Positions 25,225-34,063 of a stretch of 39,372 nt of DNA are shown here, piece by piece. The notes beneath the pieces were generated by a model. The model did not search any database. It saw only the letters and a program-made list of their open reading frames with translations, and had not been told where the DNA came from. This DNA comes from Burkholderiales bacterium. Lineage in GTDB: Bacteria; Pseudomonadota; Gammaproteobacteria; Burkholderiales; Burkholderiaceae_C. The translations under genes were made by a program, and so were the position numbers. Location: NCBI GenBank assembly GCA_028864885.1, contig JAGWLR010000027.1, positions 1-39,372 on the forward strand, read 5' to 3'. Positions within the stretch are counted from its first letter, which is position 1. Every line of letters starts with the position of its first letter.

Positions 25225-25878
25225 ATGAAAGTTCATTCGATTGCATTCGTGGCGGCCGCAGTTCTGGGTTGGTTCTCGCAAACAGCCCTGGCGCAAAGCG
25301 TGGCCATGACCGGCGGTATGGGCAGCAAGGCGCTGCTCGTGATCAACGGTGGGGCTCCCAAGGCCCTTGCTGCGGGTGAAACCTACCAAGGCGTCAAGGT
25401 GGTCAGCGTCACGGCGGATCAAACCGTGGTGGACATCGGCGGCAAGCGCGAAACGGTGCCGCTGGGGGGCGCCCCGGTCAGCATTGGGGGTGGACTGGGT
25501 GGCGCGCAAGGGACGTCGATCGTGCTGACGGCAGGCCCGGGTGGCCATTTCGTGACGGCTGGTTCGGTCAATGGCAAGGCCACGCAGTTTCTGGTCGACA
25601 CCGGCGCCACGGTGGTCGCCATGGGGGCCGACGAGGCGCGGCGGCTGGGCATTGCCTTTGAAAAAGGGCAGCGCACCTATACCAGCACCGCCAATGGCGT
25701 GGTGCCGTCGTTTCGGGTCAGCCTGACTTCCTTGCGGATCCAGGATGTTGAAGTCTTCAACGTCGATGCGATGGTGTCGCCCCAGCCGATGCCCTACATC
25801 CTGCTGGGTAACTCGTTTCTGACCCGTTTTCAGATGAAACGCGAAAACGACACCATGACCCTCACGAAGCGGTTTTGA
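25225..25878 (+). CDS. retropepsin-like aspartic protease, exported (TIGR02281 type)
   Basis: A 217-residue protein with a signal peptide (cleavage likely after TALA, residue 23) and a single retropepsin domain near residues 95-215. The active-site motif is LVDTGATVVAM (Asp125), and the flap-side and ILLGNSFL blocks are as in the clan AA family. One domain means it must dimerise to form the two-Asp site. ATG 25225 fits the signal peptide; a TTG start at 25192 overlapping yajQ is less likely. Substrates of this bacterial family are unknown. It converges with the MBL-fold gene. Confidence 0.86.
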   Translation: MKVHSIAFVAAAVLGWFSQTALAQSVAMTGGMGSKALLVINGGAPKALAAGETYQGVKVVSVTADQTVVDIGGKRETVPLGGAPVSIGGGLGGAQGTSIVLTAGPGGHFVTAGSVNGKATQFLVDTGATVVAMGADEARRLGIAFEKGQRTYTSTANGVVPSFRVSLTSLRIQDVEVFNVDAMVSPQPMPYILLGNSFLTRFQMKRENDTMTLTKRF

Positions 25879-25901
25879 ATGGCGTGTCAGGCCGATGCCG
25901 A

Positions 25902-26783
25902 TCAGGCAGCGGTCTGGTGCATGTCGTCTTCAAACTCAAAAGGATGGCTGGCCCGGTAGCTGGCCGCCGAACTCAACAGGCTCAATTCCACGGGGTCGTG
26001 AGCGCTGGTCAGGGTGATTTCGTCGCCAAACCGAGCTTTGAGGCGCCGCAGTCGACGCTGGTTGGCCAAACGCTTGCGGTTGTCCATCGCCAGCAGCCAT
26101 TGAAAGAACTGCAGCCCGATCGGGCAGGTCGGATCGGCATCCATTTCACCGCGATAGAAGTAAGCGTCACCGCAATGCAGGAGCCAGCCCTCATCCGTGC
26201 GCACCGCTACCCCGCAGTGGCCTCGCGTGTGCCCGACCAAGGGCACCAGCAACACGTCGTCATCCGTACCCTGCAAGGCACGCACGCTTTCCATGCCGAA
26301 CCACTTGTCGCCTTCCAAGCCGTGGCTCACCCACTTGGGGCCGTGGGCCCACTGCCGAGGCACGTAGCGCATTTTCTCCATCAGGCTCGAGCGAGTCAGC
26401 GCCGCCTGGAGTTCCGACGCGTACACATGGATATCGGCATGTGGAAAATCGGAAATGCCGCCGGCATGATCCAGATCGAGGTGGGTCGGGACGATGTGAC
26501 GCACATCTCGTGGATCAAAGCCCAGCTCTCGGATCTGGTGCAGCGCGGTCTCGGATATCTGCAAATGTGGACGGCTCACGGCCCGGAAGGGGCCGCCCAG
26601 CGATTGCGGCTGGGCCACATCTGCCGTGCCCAAGCCGGTGTCCACCAGGATCAGACCTTGACGACCCTCGAGCAGCAGGCAGTGACAACACAGGTGCGCG
26701 GGAGCCATCCAGCCGCCTTCACCCGTGAGCAGGCGCCGGCCCAAAGGGCACATCGACCCGCAATTCAGGTGGTGAACACGCAT
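25902..26783 (-). CDS. MBL-fold metallo-hydrolase
   Basis: A 293-residue metallo-beta-lactamase-fold hydrolase resembling the quorum-quenching lactonase side of the family (LCCHCLLLEG, then LVDTGLG). The metal motif is THLDLDHAGG (His101, Asp103, Asp105, His106), so the second ligand is Asp instead of the usual His. Further ligands are in GHTRGHCG, HCGDAYFY (Asp206) and SAHDP (His262). ATG 26783 was chosen from the MRVHHLNCGSMCP start typical of the family; the frame is open further. It is divergent from the pseudouridine synthase. Substrate not assigned. Confidence 0.85.
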   Translation of the reverse strand: MRVHHLNCGSMCPLGRRLLTGEGGWMAPAHLCCHCLLLEGRQGLILVDTGLGTADVAQPQSLGGPFRAVSRPHLQISETALHQIRELGFDPRDVRHIVPTHLDLDHAGGISDFPHADIHVYASELQAALTRSSLMEKMRYVPRQWAHGPKWVSHGLEGDKWFGMESVRALQGTDDDVLLVPLVGHTRGHCGVAVRTDEGWLLHCGDAYFYRGEMDADPTCPIGLQFFQWLLAMDNRKRLANQRRLRRLKARFGDEITLTSAHDPVELSLLSSAASYRASHPFEFEDDMHQTAA

Positions 26784-26863
26784 GCCAAAACTCCTCATCG
26801 TCTTCGTGGCTGGCATCATCGCAGGACAATCCAGCAATTCCAAGCATTTAAGCAATTCTCGAC

Positions 26864-27613
26864 ATGCCGCCACGTCATCGTCTTCCCGCAGGGCACGACA
26901 CCCTGGATCAGATCCTGTTTTCCCAGGGATTCGGCGCTCGCCGCGAGTGCGAGGGGCTGATCCTCTCGGGGCGCGTGTCGATTGGCGGCCAGGTGGTGGA
27001 CGATCCGGACAGCGATTGGCCTACCCAAGGCTTGCGCTTCACCGTAGAGGGGCAGGAATGGGTCTATCACGACAAGGCACTGATCGTGCTGAACAAACCT
27101 GCGGGCTACGAATGCTCGCTCAAACCCGGAGCCTGGCCAGGCGTGCATAACCTGCTGCCCCTGCCATTGCGCCGACGCGGTTTGCAGCCGGTGGGGCGGC
27201 TCGATCAAGACACCACGGGCCTGCTGCTCATGACGGACGATGGCCCCTTGTTGCACAAATTGACCTCGCCCAAGCATCACGTCCCCAAAATCTATGAGGC
27301 CACCACCAAGCATCCCATCACGCAAGCCCAGTGCGACAAATTGCTGGCCGGTGTGCTGCTGGATGACGATCCCAAACCGGTCAAGGCCGAAGGGGTCGAG
27401 ATTGCGGGTGAGTACCTGCTTCGCCTGACGCTCACCGAAGGCAAGTACCACCAAGTCAAACGCATGGTGGCAGCGGTGAGCAATCGCGTGGAGGCCCTGC
27501 ATCGCAGCCAGATCGGGGATTTGATCCTCCCATCAGACATGGCCCCGGGGCAATGGCAATGGATCGATGACCCCGCCGTGGTGTTGCCCAAACGCGGCGC
27601 CAAGCAGGGATAA
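26864..27613 (+). CDS. 16S rRNA pseudouridine synthase (RsuA type)
   Basis: Isomerises uridine to pseudouridine in rRNA, probably position 516 of 16S rRNA. It has 249 residues: an N-terminal S4-like domain (DTLDQILFSQGFGARRE), then the synthase domain, with the catalytic aspartate Asp114 in GRLDQDTTGLLL. NKPAGYECS is at about 77-85, and the closing EGKYHQVKRM is as in RsuA/RluB/E/F enzymes. RsuA is favoured over RluB/E/F from overall pattern only, so the symbol is left open. It is followed after 9 bases by ribF, so the two may be co-transcribed. Confidence 0.88.
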   Translation: MPPRHRLPAGHDTLDQILFSQGFGARRECEGLILSGRVSIGGQVVDDPDSDWPTQGLRFTVEGQEWVYHDKALIVLNKPAGYECSLKPGAWPGVHNLLPLPLRRRGLQPVGRLDQDTTGLLLMTDDGPLLHKLTSPKHHVPKIYEATTKHPITQAQCDKLLAGVLLDDDPKPVKAEGVEIAGEYLLRLTLTEGKYHQVKRMVAAVSNRVEALHRSQIGDLILPSDMAPGQWQWIDDPAVVLPKRGAKQG

Positions 27614-27614
27614 T
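27609..27614 (+). promoter_or_regulatory. -10-like hexamer just before ribF
   Basis: GATAAT lies 8 bases before ATG 27623, covering the stop of the upstream gene. There is no Shine-Dalgarno. A possible TTGCCC -35 is 19 bases up. Similar to the element before ruvB. Confidence 0.4.
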
Positions 27615-27622
27615 CGCCGACC

Positions 27623-28609
27623 ATGCAAGTTTTTCGAGGCGTTCACCACGCGGCACTGGCACCCGCCTGTGCCCTGACCATCGGGAATTTCGACGGGGTG
27701 CACCGAGGGCATCAGGCCATGCTCGCCTTGCTGCGCAATGAGGCTCGGCACCGAGGCGTTCCGTCCACGGTACTGACGTTCGAGCCGCATCCTCGCGATT
27801 ACTTTGCAGCCTTGTTGGGCAAGCCGGAGCTCGCACCCAGCCGTGTGGCCACCCTGCGCGACAAGTTGTCTGAACTTGAGAACTGCGGAGTCGACCAGGT
27901 GGTGGTGCTGCCGTTTGACAAGGCCTTGGCCAGCCTCCTGCCAGAAGAATTCGTCGACCGCATCCTGGTTCAAGGCCTCAAGGCCCGCTACGTTCTGGTG
28001 GGCGACGATTTCCGATTCGGCGCCAAGCGAGCGGGGGACTACGCCTTGCTGGACACCTTGGGCACGGCCAAAGGGTTCGATGTGGCGCGCATGAACAGCT
28101 ACGAGGTGCATGGCGAGCGGGTGTCGTCTTCCCTGGTGCGCGAGGCCCTGGAGCGCGGTGACATGAGCGCCGTCGCGGCCATGCTGGGACGCCCCTACAC
28201 GGTCAGTGGCCATGTCATTCACGGTCAGAAGTTGGGCAGAAGCCTGGATTGCCGCACCCTCAATGTGCGCTTTGGGCATCCCAAACCCGCGACCATGGGC
28301 ATCTTTGCGGTCCGCACCCACGGGTTGGCCGATCAGCCCCTGGAGGGCGTGGCCAGCCTGGGCGTTCGGCCCTCGGTGGAAGAGGCCGGGCGGGTGCTTC
28401 TCGAGGTTCATTGCTTTGACTGGCCCTCCACGCTGGGCAGTGAAGGGGGCTACGGTAAAATCGTTCGGGTGGAACTGCTGCACAAACTCCGAGACGAAGC
28501 CCGCTATGACGGGCTGGACGCTTTGCAGGCGGCCATCCACAAGGACATCGCCGATGCGCGCGAGTTCTTTGAAGCCCAGGGTCGGCAAACCACGCGCGAT
28601 CGAATTTGA
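27623..28609 (+). CDS. ribF: bifunctional riboflavin kinase / FAD synthetase
   Basis: Makes FMN from riboflavin and then FAD from FMN, with ATP. It has 328 residues. The nucleotidyltransferase domain has GNFDGVHRGH at 21-30 and the SSSLVREAL motif at about 171-179. The C-terminal flavokinase domain starts at RPYTVSGHVIHGQKLGR and includes GVASLGVRPS. The upstream pseudouridine synthase gene ends 9 bases before, and ileS and lspA follow on the same strand, a common proteobacterial order. Confidence 0.95.
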   Translation: MQVFRGVHHAALAPACALTIGNFDGVHRGHQAMLALLRNEARHRGVPSTVLTFEPHPRDYFAALLGKPELAPSRVATLRDKLSELENCGVDQVVVLPFDKALASLLPEEFVDRILVQGLKARYVLVGDDFRFGAKRAGDYALLDTLGTAKGFDVARMNSYEVHGERVSSSLVREALERGDMSAVAAMLGRPYTVSGHVIHGQKLGRSLDCRTLNVRFGHPKPATMGIFAVRTHGLADQPLEGVASLGVRPSVEEAGRVLLEVHCFDWPSTLGSEGGYGKIVRVELLHKLRDEARYDGLDALQAAIHKDIADAREFFEAQGRQTTRDRI

Positions 28610-28733
28610 CGCTCGCGCTTCAACCCTGCTGATGCCTGGCCGCGGCCCTTTTGGGGTGATGCGGCTCACCTGATACCCGGGATGGCGGTGGCGACAACCC
28701 CCACCGCTGGCCCTTTGCTGAAGAATTTCTGCC

Positions 28734-31637
28734 ATGAGCCAAGACAAGTCTGCCAAGCCCGAAAAGAGCGCCGAGAAAAACGCGGGGGAGAGCCAATACC
28801 GCGCCACCCTCAACATGCCCGACACGCCGTTCCCCATGCGGGGCGATCTTCCCAAGCGTGAGCCAGCTTGGGTCAAGGAGTGGGAAGACAAGGACATCTA
28901 CGGCAAGCTGCGTGCGGCGCGCAAAGGCGCGGCCAAGTTCGTGCTGCATGACGGCCCGCCCTATGCCAACGGCAACATCCACATCGGGCACGCCGTCAAC
29001 AAGATCCTCAAGGACATGATCGTCAAGGCCCGCCAGCTCAAGGGCCTGGACGCCATCTACATCCCCGGTTGGGATTGCCACGGCCTGCCCATCGAGAATC
29101 AGATCGAAAAGACCCACGGGCGCAATTTGAGCCGTGACGATGTGCAAGCCAAGGCCCGTGCTTACGCGACTGAGCAGGTCGATGGCCAGCGTACCGATTT
29201 CAAGCGCCTGGGCGTGTTGGGGGATTGGGCGCATCCCTACCTCACCATGAACTTCGGCAACGAGGCCAATGAGATCCGCGCGCTCAAGCGCATCATGGAA
29301 CGAGGCTTCGTTTACCGTGGCCTCAAGCCGGTGTACTGGTGCTTTGACTGCGGTTCATCCCTGGCCGAGTTTGAGATCGAATACGCCGACAAGAAATCGC
29401 AGACGCTGGATGTGGCTTTCCTGAGCGCCGAGCCCGACAAGCTGGCCGCCGCCTTCGGCTTGAGCAAGCTGGACAAGGACGCCTTTGCGGTGATCTGGAC
29501 CACCACCGCCTGGACCATCCCTGCCAACCAGGCCCTCAACATGCACGCCGAGTTGAGCTACGCCCTGGTCGATACGCCCAAGGGTTTGCTGGTGCTGGCG
29601 GAAAGCCTGGTCGAGAAGGCCACCCAGCGCTATGGCTTTGAAGCCGAGGCTTGCAAGGTCCTGGCCACCGCCCCCGGTGCCAAGCTCGAAGGCCTGACCT
29701 TCAAGCACCCACTGGCGCATGTTCATGAAGGCTACAACCGCGTCAGCCCCGTGTACCTGGCCGATTACGTCAGTGCCGAAGACGGCACGGGCATCGTGCA
29801 CGCCGCGCCGGCTTATGGGGTGGACGACTTCAACAGCTGCGTGGCCCATGGACTGAAGTTCGACGACATCCTCAACCCCGTGCAGGGCAACGGCGTCTAC
29901 AGCGCCGATCTGCCGCTGTTCGGCGGCCAACACATCTGGAAGGCCGCGCCGGTGGTGCTGGACACCCTGCGCGAGCATGGCCGTCTGCTGTCAACCAAAA
30001 CCATCGAGCACAGCTACCCGCATTGCTGGCGCCACAAGACCCCGGTGATCTTCCGGGCCGCCGCGCAGTGGTTTGTGCGCATGGACGAAGGCGAGGGCGT
30101 GTTCACCCGGGACAAGGCCGACAAGACCCTGCGCCAGATCGCCCTTGATGCGATCGACCAGACCACCTTCTACCCGGAAAACGGCCGCGCTCGCCTGCGC
30201 GACATGATCGCCAATCGGCCCGACTGGTGTATCAGCCGCCAACGCAACTGGGGTGTGCCCCTGCCGTTCTTCCTGCACAAGGTCACCGGCGATCTGCACC
30301 CCGACACGATGGCGTTGATGGACCGCGCAGCTGACTTGGTCGAGCAGGGCGGGGTCGAGGCCTGGTCCAAGCTGGATCCGGCTGAATGGCTGGGGGCTGA
30401 GGCGGCCGAGTACAGCAAGTCCACCGACATCCTGGATGTGTGGTTCGACTCGGGCACCTCCTTCTTCCATGTGCTCAACCCCGCGCAAGGCAGCCACCCT
30501 GAGGCTGGCCACGACGAGTTGCACGAAGCCGATCTGTACCTGGAAGGGCACGATCAGCACCGCGGTTGGTTCCACAGCTCCTTGCTGGCCGCGTGTGCCA
30601 TCTACGGCCGCGCACCGTACAAGGGCTTGCTGACGCACGGCTTCACGGTGGATGGTCAAGGCCGCAAGATGTCCAAGTCCGTGGGCAATGTGGTGGCGCC
30701 GCAAGAGATCAGCGGCAAGATGGGCGCCGAGATCATCCGTCTGTGGGCCGCGTCGACCGACTACTCCGGTGACCTGGGCATTGACGACAAGATCCTGGCC
30801 CGTGTGGTGGATGGCTACCGCCGCATCCGCAACACGCTGCGATTCCTGCTGGCCAACACCTCGGATTTCAATCCCGAAACGGATGCCGTGCCGCTGAGCG
30901 AGTTGCTGGAGATCGACCGCTACGCGCTGGCCCGTGCCTCGCAACTGCAAGAAGACATCCTGGCCCACTACGAGCGCTACGAGTTCCACCCCGTGGTGGC
31001 CAAATTGCAGGTGTACTGTTCGGAAGACCTGGGGGCCTTCTACCTCGACATCCTGAAGGACCGCCTCTACACCAGTGCTGCCAAGAGCCACGCCCGTCGT
31101 GCCGCGCAAACGGCGCTGTGGCACATCACCAACGGCATGCTGCGCTGGATGGCGCCGTTCCTCAGTTTCACAGCTGAAGAGGCCTGGAAGGACTTCCACG
31201 GTGGGGAGACCATCTTCACCAAAACCTACTGGGACTTCCACGAGGCGGACAAAGACACCGAGTTGTTGGCCAAGTGGGCGCGTATCCGCGCCTTCCGCGA
31301 AGAGGTCAATCGTCAGATTGAAGAAGTTCGCACCCGTGGTGAAGTCGGCGCGTCGCTGCAAGCCAATCTGTTTGTCACGATCAGCGCCGACGATCCGCGC
31401 CTGCTGGCCGATCTGCGCAGTCTGGGTGACGACCTGAAGTTTGTGCTGATCGTGTCGGCGGTTGAGTTGGCTGAAGGGCATTCGACTCAAATCGAAGTCA
31501 ACCCCTCCAAGGCCGTGAAGTGTGAGCGTTGCTGGCACTACCGAGACGACGTCGGCGTCAACCCCGAGCATCCCACCCTGTGTGGTCGTTGCGACAGCAA
31601 CCTCCATGGCACGGGCGAACACCGCGAGCACGCCTGA
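28734..31637 (+). CDS. ileS: isoleucyl-tRNA synthetase
   Basis: Charges tRNA(Ile) with isoleucine. It has 967 residues, near the usual length. The class I motifs are HIGH at 83-86 and KMSKS at 645-649. The CP1 editing domain lies between them. The C-terminal zinc site has Cys930, Cys933, Cys950 and Cys953, marking the type sensitive to pseudomonic acid in E. coli. An extra charged N-terminal stretch (about 20 residues, [16 protein letters not shown]) precedes the family start. The 124 bases after ribF hold no T-box or other clear RNA element. The stop overlaps lspA by one base. Confidence 0.97.
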   Translation: MSQDKSAKPEKSAEKNAGESQYRATLNMPDTPFPMRGDLPKREPAWVKEWEDKDIYGKLRAARKGAAKFVLHDGPPYANGNIHIGHAVNKILKDMIVKARQLKGLDAIYIPGWDCHGLPIENQIEKTHGRNLSRDDVQAKARAYATEQVDGQRTDFKRLGVLGDWAHPYLTMNFGNEANEIRALKRIMERGFVYRGLKPVYWCFDCGSSLAEFEIEYADKKSQTLDVAFLSAEPDKLAAAFGLSKLDKDAFAVIWTTTAWTIPANQALNMHAELSYALVDTPKGLLVLAESLVEKATQRYGFEAEACKVLATAPGAKLEGLTFKHPLAHVHEGYNRVSPVYLADYVSAEDGTGIVHAAPAYGVDDFNSCVAHGLKFDDILNPVQGNGVYSADLPLFGGQHIWKAAPVVLDTLREHGRLLSTKTIEHSYPHCWRHKTPVIFRAAAQWFVRMDEGEGVFTRDKADKTLRQIALDAIDQTTFYPENGRARLRDMIANRPDWCISRQRNWGVPLPFFLHKVTGDLHPDTMALMDRAADLVEQGGVEAWSKLDPAEWLGAEAAEYSKSTDILDVWFDSGTSFFHVLNPAQGSHPEAGHDELHEADLYLEGHDQHRGWFHSSLLAACAIYGRAPYKGLLTHGFTVDGQGRKMSKSVGNVVAPQEISGKMGAEIIRLWAASTDYSGDLGIDDKILARVVDGYRRIRNTLRFLLANTSDFNPETDAVPLSELLEIDRYALARASQLQEDILAHYERYEFHPVVAKLQVYCSEDLGAFYLDILKDRLYTSAAKSHARRAAQTALWHITNGMLRWMAPFLSFTAEEAWKDFHGGETIFTKTYWDFHEADKDTELLAKWARIRAFREEVNRQIEEVRTRGEVGASLQANLFVTISADDPRLLADLRSLGDDLKFVLIVSAVELAEGHSTQIEVNPSKAVKCERCWHYRDDVGVNPEHPTLCGRCDSNLHGTGEHREHA

Positions 31638-32155
31638 TGGCCACGAAAAAAGCTGCATCTGGAAGCCAGGGCCTGTTGCCCTGGTTGGGCATCGCCCTCA
31701 TCGTCATCCTGCTGGATCAATTCACCAAGGTGCTGATCCTGGGGCTCTTTCAGTATGGTGACAGCCATCGTGTGCTGTCCTTTTTCAACGTGGTCCGCGT
31801 GCATAACACGGGGGCCGCGTTTTCTTTCCTGGCGCACGCGGGCGGGTGGCAGCGCTGGTTCTTCGTGGGACTGGGGTTTGCGGCGACGGCGTTCATCGTC
31901 TACATGCTGCGTGAGCACGGCAATCAAAGGCGCTTTTCCTGGGCACTGTCGTTGATTCTGGGGGGGGCCATCGGCAATGTGCTGGATCGACTCATCCACG
32001 GGTATGTGGTCGACTTCCTCGATTTCCACTGGAACTGGTTGTCCCCGATGTTTCCGGGCGGGCATTTCCCGGCCTTCAACATTGCCGACTGCGGGATCAC
32101 CATCGGGGCGGGGCTCTTGATCCTGGACGAGCTGGTCCGGGTGCGAAAAGGCTGA
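31637..32155 (+). CDS. lspA: lipoprotein signal peptidase II
   Basis: The inner-membrane aspartic protease that removes signal peptides from prolipoproteins. It has 172 residues and four membrane segments (about 14-33, 73-90, 100-117 and 140-162). The catalytic aspartates are in GNVLDRL and FNIADCGI. The NTGAAFSFL motif is present. It starts in the TGATG overlap with ileS, so translational coupling is likely. An 8-bp dyad lies directly after its stop. Confidence 0.95.
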   Translation: MATKKAASGSQGLLPWLGIALIVILLDQFTKVLILGLFQYGDSHRVLSFFNVVRVHNTGAAFSFLAHAGGWQRWFFVGLGFAATAFIVYMLREHGNQRRFSWALSLILGGAIGNVLDRLIHGYVVDFLDFHWNWLSPMFPGGHFPAFNIADCGITIGAGLLILDELVRVRKG

Positions 32156-32176
32156 ATCAAACGGCAATCGTTTGAT
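32156..32176. repeat. inverted repeat after lspA
   Basis: ATCAAACG and CGTTTGAT are separated by 5 bases, a perfect 8-bp dyad starting at the base after the lspA stop. No T run follows on either strand, so it is a weak terminator candidate. It could also be an operator for the following gene or an mRNA-stabilising hairpin. Confidence 0.6.
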
Positions 32177-32256
32177 ACCTCTCGATTTCACGGATAGTGA
32201 GCGGGTCAAACTTGACTTAGTTTTAGCCCCATCGTCACTCCACGAATGAGGAGCGC

Positions 32257-33219
32257 ATGGGATCGGTTGCTCGGCTTTCGCACCACGTCGTTTCCCGCCG
32301 TCGCCGGCATCGGCCCCGTCCGGCATTCCGGCGCTCGCGGCTGTGGTCAGAAGCACAGCACCATGTGCCTCATCCCAAGGTGCCTGAACCCCAAGCCGTG
32401 GCGGCCACCGCTGAGCCCGCCCTCGATCCCTTGGGGGGGCTGCAGGCGCACACCCACGAGCCCAGCGCGCTCGACTGGCCATTGGCTCCGGTGCGATTTG
32501 CCGACCCTTTCCGTTGGCTGGCGGCCGGCTGGCGGGATTTCACCCGGGCGCCCTTGATCGGCCTTTTCTATGGCGTCTGCTTCGTTGCCATGGGCTGGTT
32601 TCTGGTGGCCACCTTCCGTGCGGCACCTGAGTACACCCTGGCGTTGTCGGCCGGGTTCCTGTTGCTGGGGCCATTTCTCTGCCTGGGTATGTATCAGGCC
32701 AGCCGTGACCTGGGTGAAGGTAGGCGGCCAGGATTCTGGCGATCCCTGACCGCATGGCGCAGCGCCACAGGGCAGATCGGCATCTTTGCCGGCGTGTTGC
32801 TGGTGCTCGAGATGCTGTGGGGGCGGGCGGCGATGATCGTGTTCGCCATCAGCTTTGATGGCATCCCGCAGTGGGATGGCACCGTGGCCGACCTGCTGCA
32901 TGGCGACAACCTGACCTTCTTGATCGCTTACAGCGCGGTGGGTGCCATTTTTGCGGGCTTGATCTATGCCGTCAGCGTGATCAGCATGCCGCTCATGATG
33001 GATCGCTCGGTGGACGCTGTCACAGCGGGCTTGACCAGCATGCGCCTGGTGCTCAGCCAAACCCCGGTGATGGTGTTTTGGGGCATGTTGATCACGGTCC
33101 TGATCACGCTGGCCATGGCCCCTGGCTTTCTGGGCTTGTTGGTGGTCGGGCCGGTCTTGGGGCATGCGTCATGGCATGCCTACAAGCAGGTCATGTCGTT
33201 GGTTGACGGCACGCCGTGA
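32257..33219 (+). CDS. DUF2189 domain membrane protein
   Basis: A 320-residue inner-membrane protein of unknown function. After an Arg/His-rich N-terminal stretch (RRRRHRPRPAFRRSR) comes the DUF2189 core from about residue 75 (VRFADPFRWLAAGWRDF). It has six hydrophobic segments between about 100 and 310, including FYGVCFVAMGWFL and MVFWGMLITVLITLAMAPG. The start is uncertain: ATG 32257 has GAGGAG only 3 bases away, and a GTG at 32365 would remove the basic region. It ends exactly where the convergent rhomboid gene ends, with no spacer. Confidence 0.75.
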   Translation: MGSVARLSHHVVSRRRRHRPRPAFRRSRLWSEAQHHVPHPKVPEPQAVAATAEPALDPLGGLQAHTHEPSALDWPLAPVRFADPFRWLAAGWRDFTRAPLIGLFYGVCFVAMGWFLVATFRAAPEYTLALSAGFLLLGPFLCLGMYQASRDLGEGRRPGFWRSLTAWRSATGQIGIFAGVLLVLEMLWGRAAMIVFAISFDGIPQWDGTVADLLHGDNLTFLIAYSAVGAIFAGLIYAVSVISMPLMMDRSVDAVTAGLTSMRLVLSQTPVMVFWGMLITVLITLAMAPGFLGLLVVGPVLGHASWHAYKQVMSLVDGTP

Positions 33220-33840
33220 TCAAAAGCCCCGACGGCGGCCCCCTCGTGGGCCACGCCCAAACGGTGGCTGACCGCGCCAATAGCGCAGCATCAGCCATCC
33301 TCCCAGCATGCCACCCAGGTGGGCAAAATGGGCCACACCCGACTGTGTCCCCGTGACGCCCAAAAACAGCTCCAGCGCACCATAAATCGACACGAACACC
33401 TTGGCCTTCATCGGGATGGGCGGGATCAGCGGCATGATGATCCGGTTTGGAAACATCATGGCGAAAGCCAGCAGCAAACCAAACAGCCCACCCGACGCCC
33501 CCACCGTGGGCATGCCAAAACCGCCAATCAAATTGAAAACCAACTGGCTGGCGGCCGCACTCAAGACGCTGGCGAGGATGAACTGGGCATAACGACTTCC
33601 GCCCCAGATTCGCTCTAACTCGCTACCAAACATCCACAAGCCCAGCATGTTGAAGAAGATGTGCCCCACTGAACCATGCAAAAAGGCGTAGGTGACCACC
33701 TGCCAGGGGGCAAAGAACGGGCTTTGTATCGGCCACAGCGCGAACCAGCGGAACAACCAGTCCCCCATGGTGAAGTTGAGGCAGTACAGCGCTACGTTGA
33801 TCAGGATCAGGGCTTGGGTAACCGGAGGCATTGGAGGCAT
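33220..33840 (-). CDS. rhomboid family intramembrane serine protease
   Basis: A 206-residue polytopic membrane protease. The serine is in GASGGLFG and the catalytic histidine in HFAHLGG; the supporting motif HIFFNMLGLW lies in an earlier segment, as in GlpG-like enzymes. Six hydrophobic segments are visible. The tail is rich in Gly and Arg (RGPRGGRRRGF). ATG 33840 (or 33831) is preferred over 33879 because the first membrane segment follows closely. No Shine-Dalgarno is visible at any of them. Its natural substrate cannot be inferred. Confidence 0.9.
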   Translation of the reverse strand: MPPMPPVTQALILINVALYCLNFTMGDWLFRWFALWPIQSPFFAPWQVVTYAFLHGSVGHIFFNMLGLWMFGSELERIWGGSRYAQFILASVLSAAASQLVFNLIGGFGMPTVGASGGLFGLLLAFAMMFPNRIIMPLIPPIPMKAKVFVSIYGALELFLGVTGTQSGVAHFAHLGGMLGGWLMLRYWRGQPPFGRGPRGGRRRGF

Positions 33841-34063
33841 GCTGTGACAACAATCCGATAACGAGATGATCGCCATCATAGGCCAGGGCGCGGCACCTTT
33901 CGGCGGGGCGGGGCAATCTCCAGAATTGGGAAAAGCAGGCTTTTTGTCTCGTGAATTTTCCTATTCCCCGTCACTGGGCTGGGACAAACTGCTGCATAGC
34001 TGAACCTGCGCTTTTGCAGGCGCATTCAAATCCTGGTTATTCAATCAAGTTGAGGAGACTTTC

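Noticed and set aside
28610-28733. T-box or other riboswitch before ileS
   Set aside because: The 124 bases have only a short imperfect hairpin and no specifier loop, T-box sequence or terminator. Betaproteobacteria generally lack T-boxes.
29991-31658. A 555-codon open frame antisense to ileS
   Set aside because: It is a high-GC shadow of ileS, with no recognisable domain. The plus-strand ileS is complete with all motifs.
33880-34063. Sigma28 promoter or cyclic-di-GMP riboswitch before the chemoreceptor
   Set aside because: No TAAA-N15-GCCGATAA-like pair and no GEMM core. Only a 5-bp hairpin at 34005-34020 is visible.
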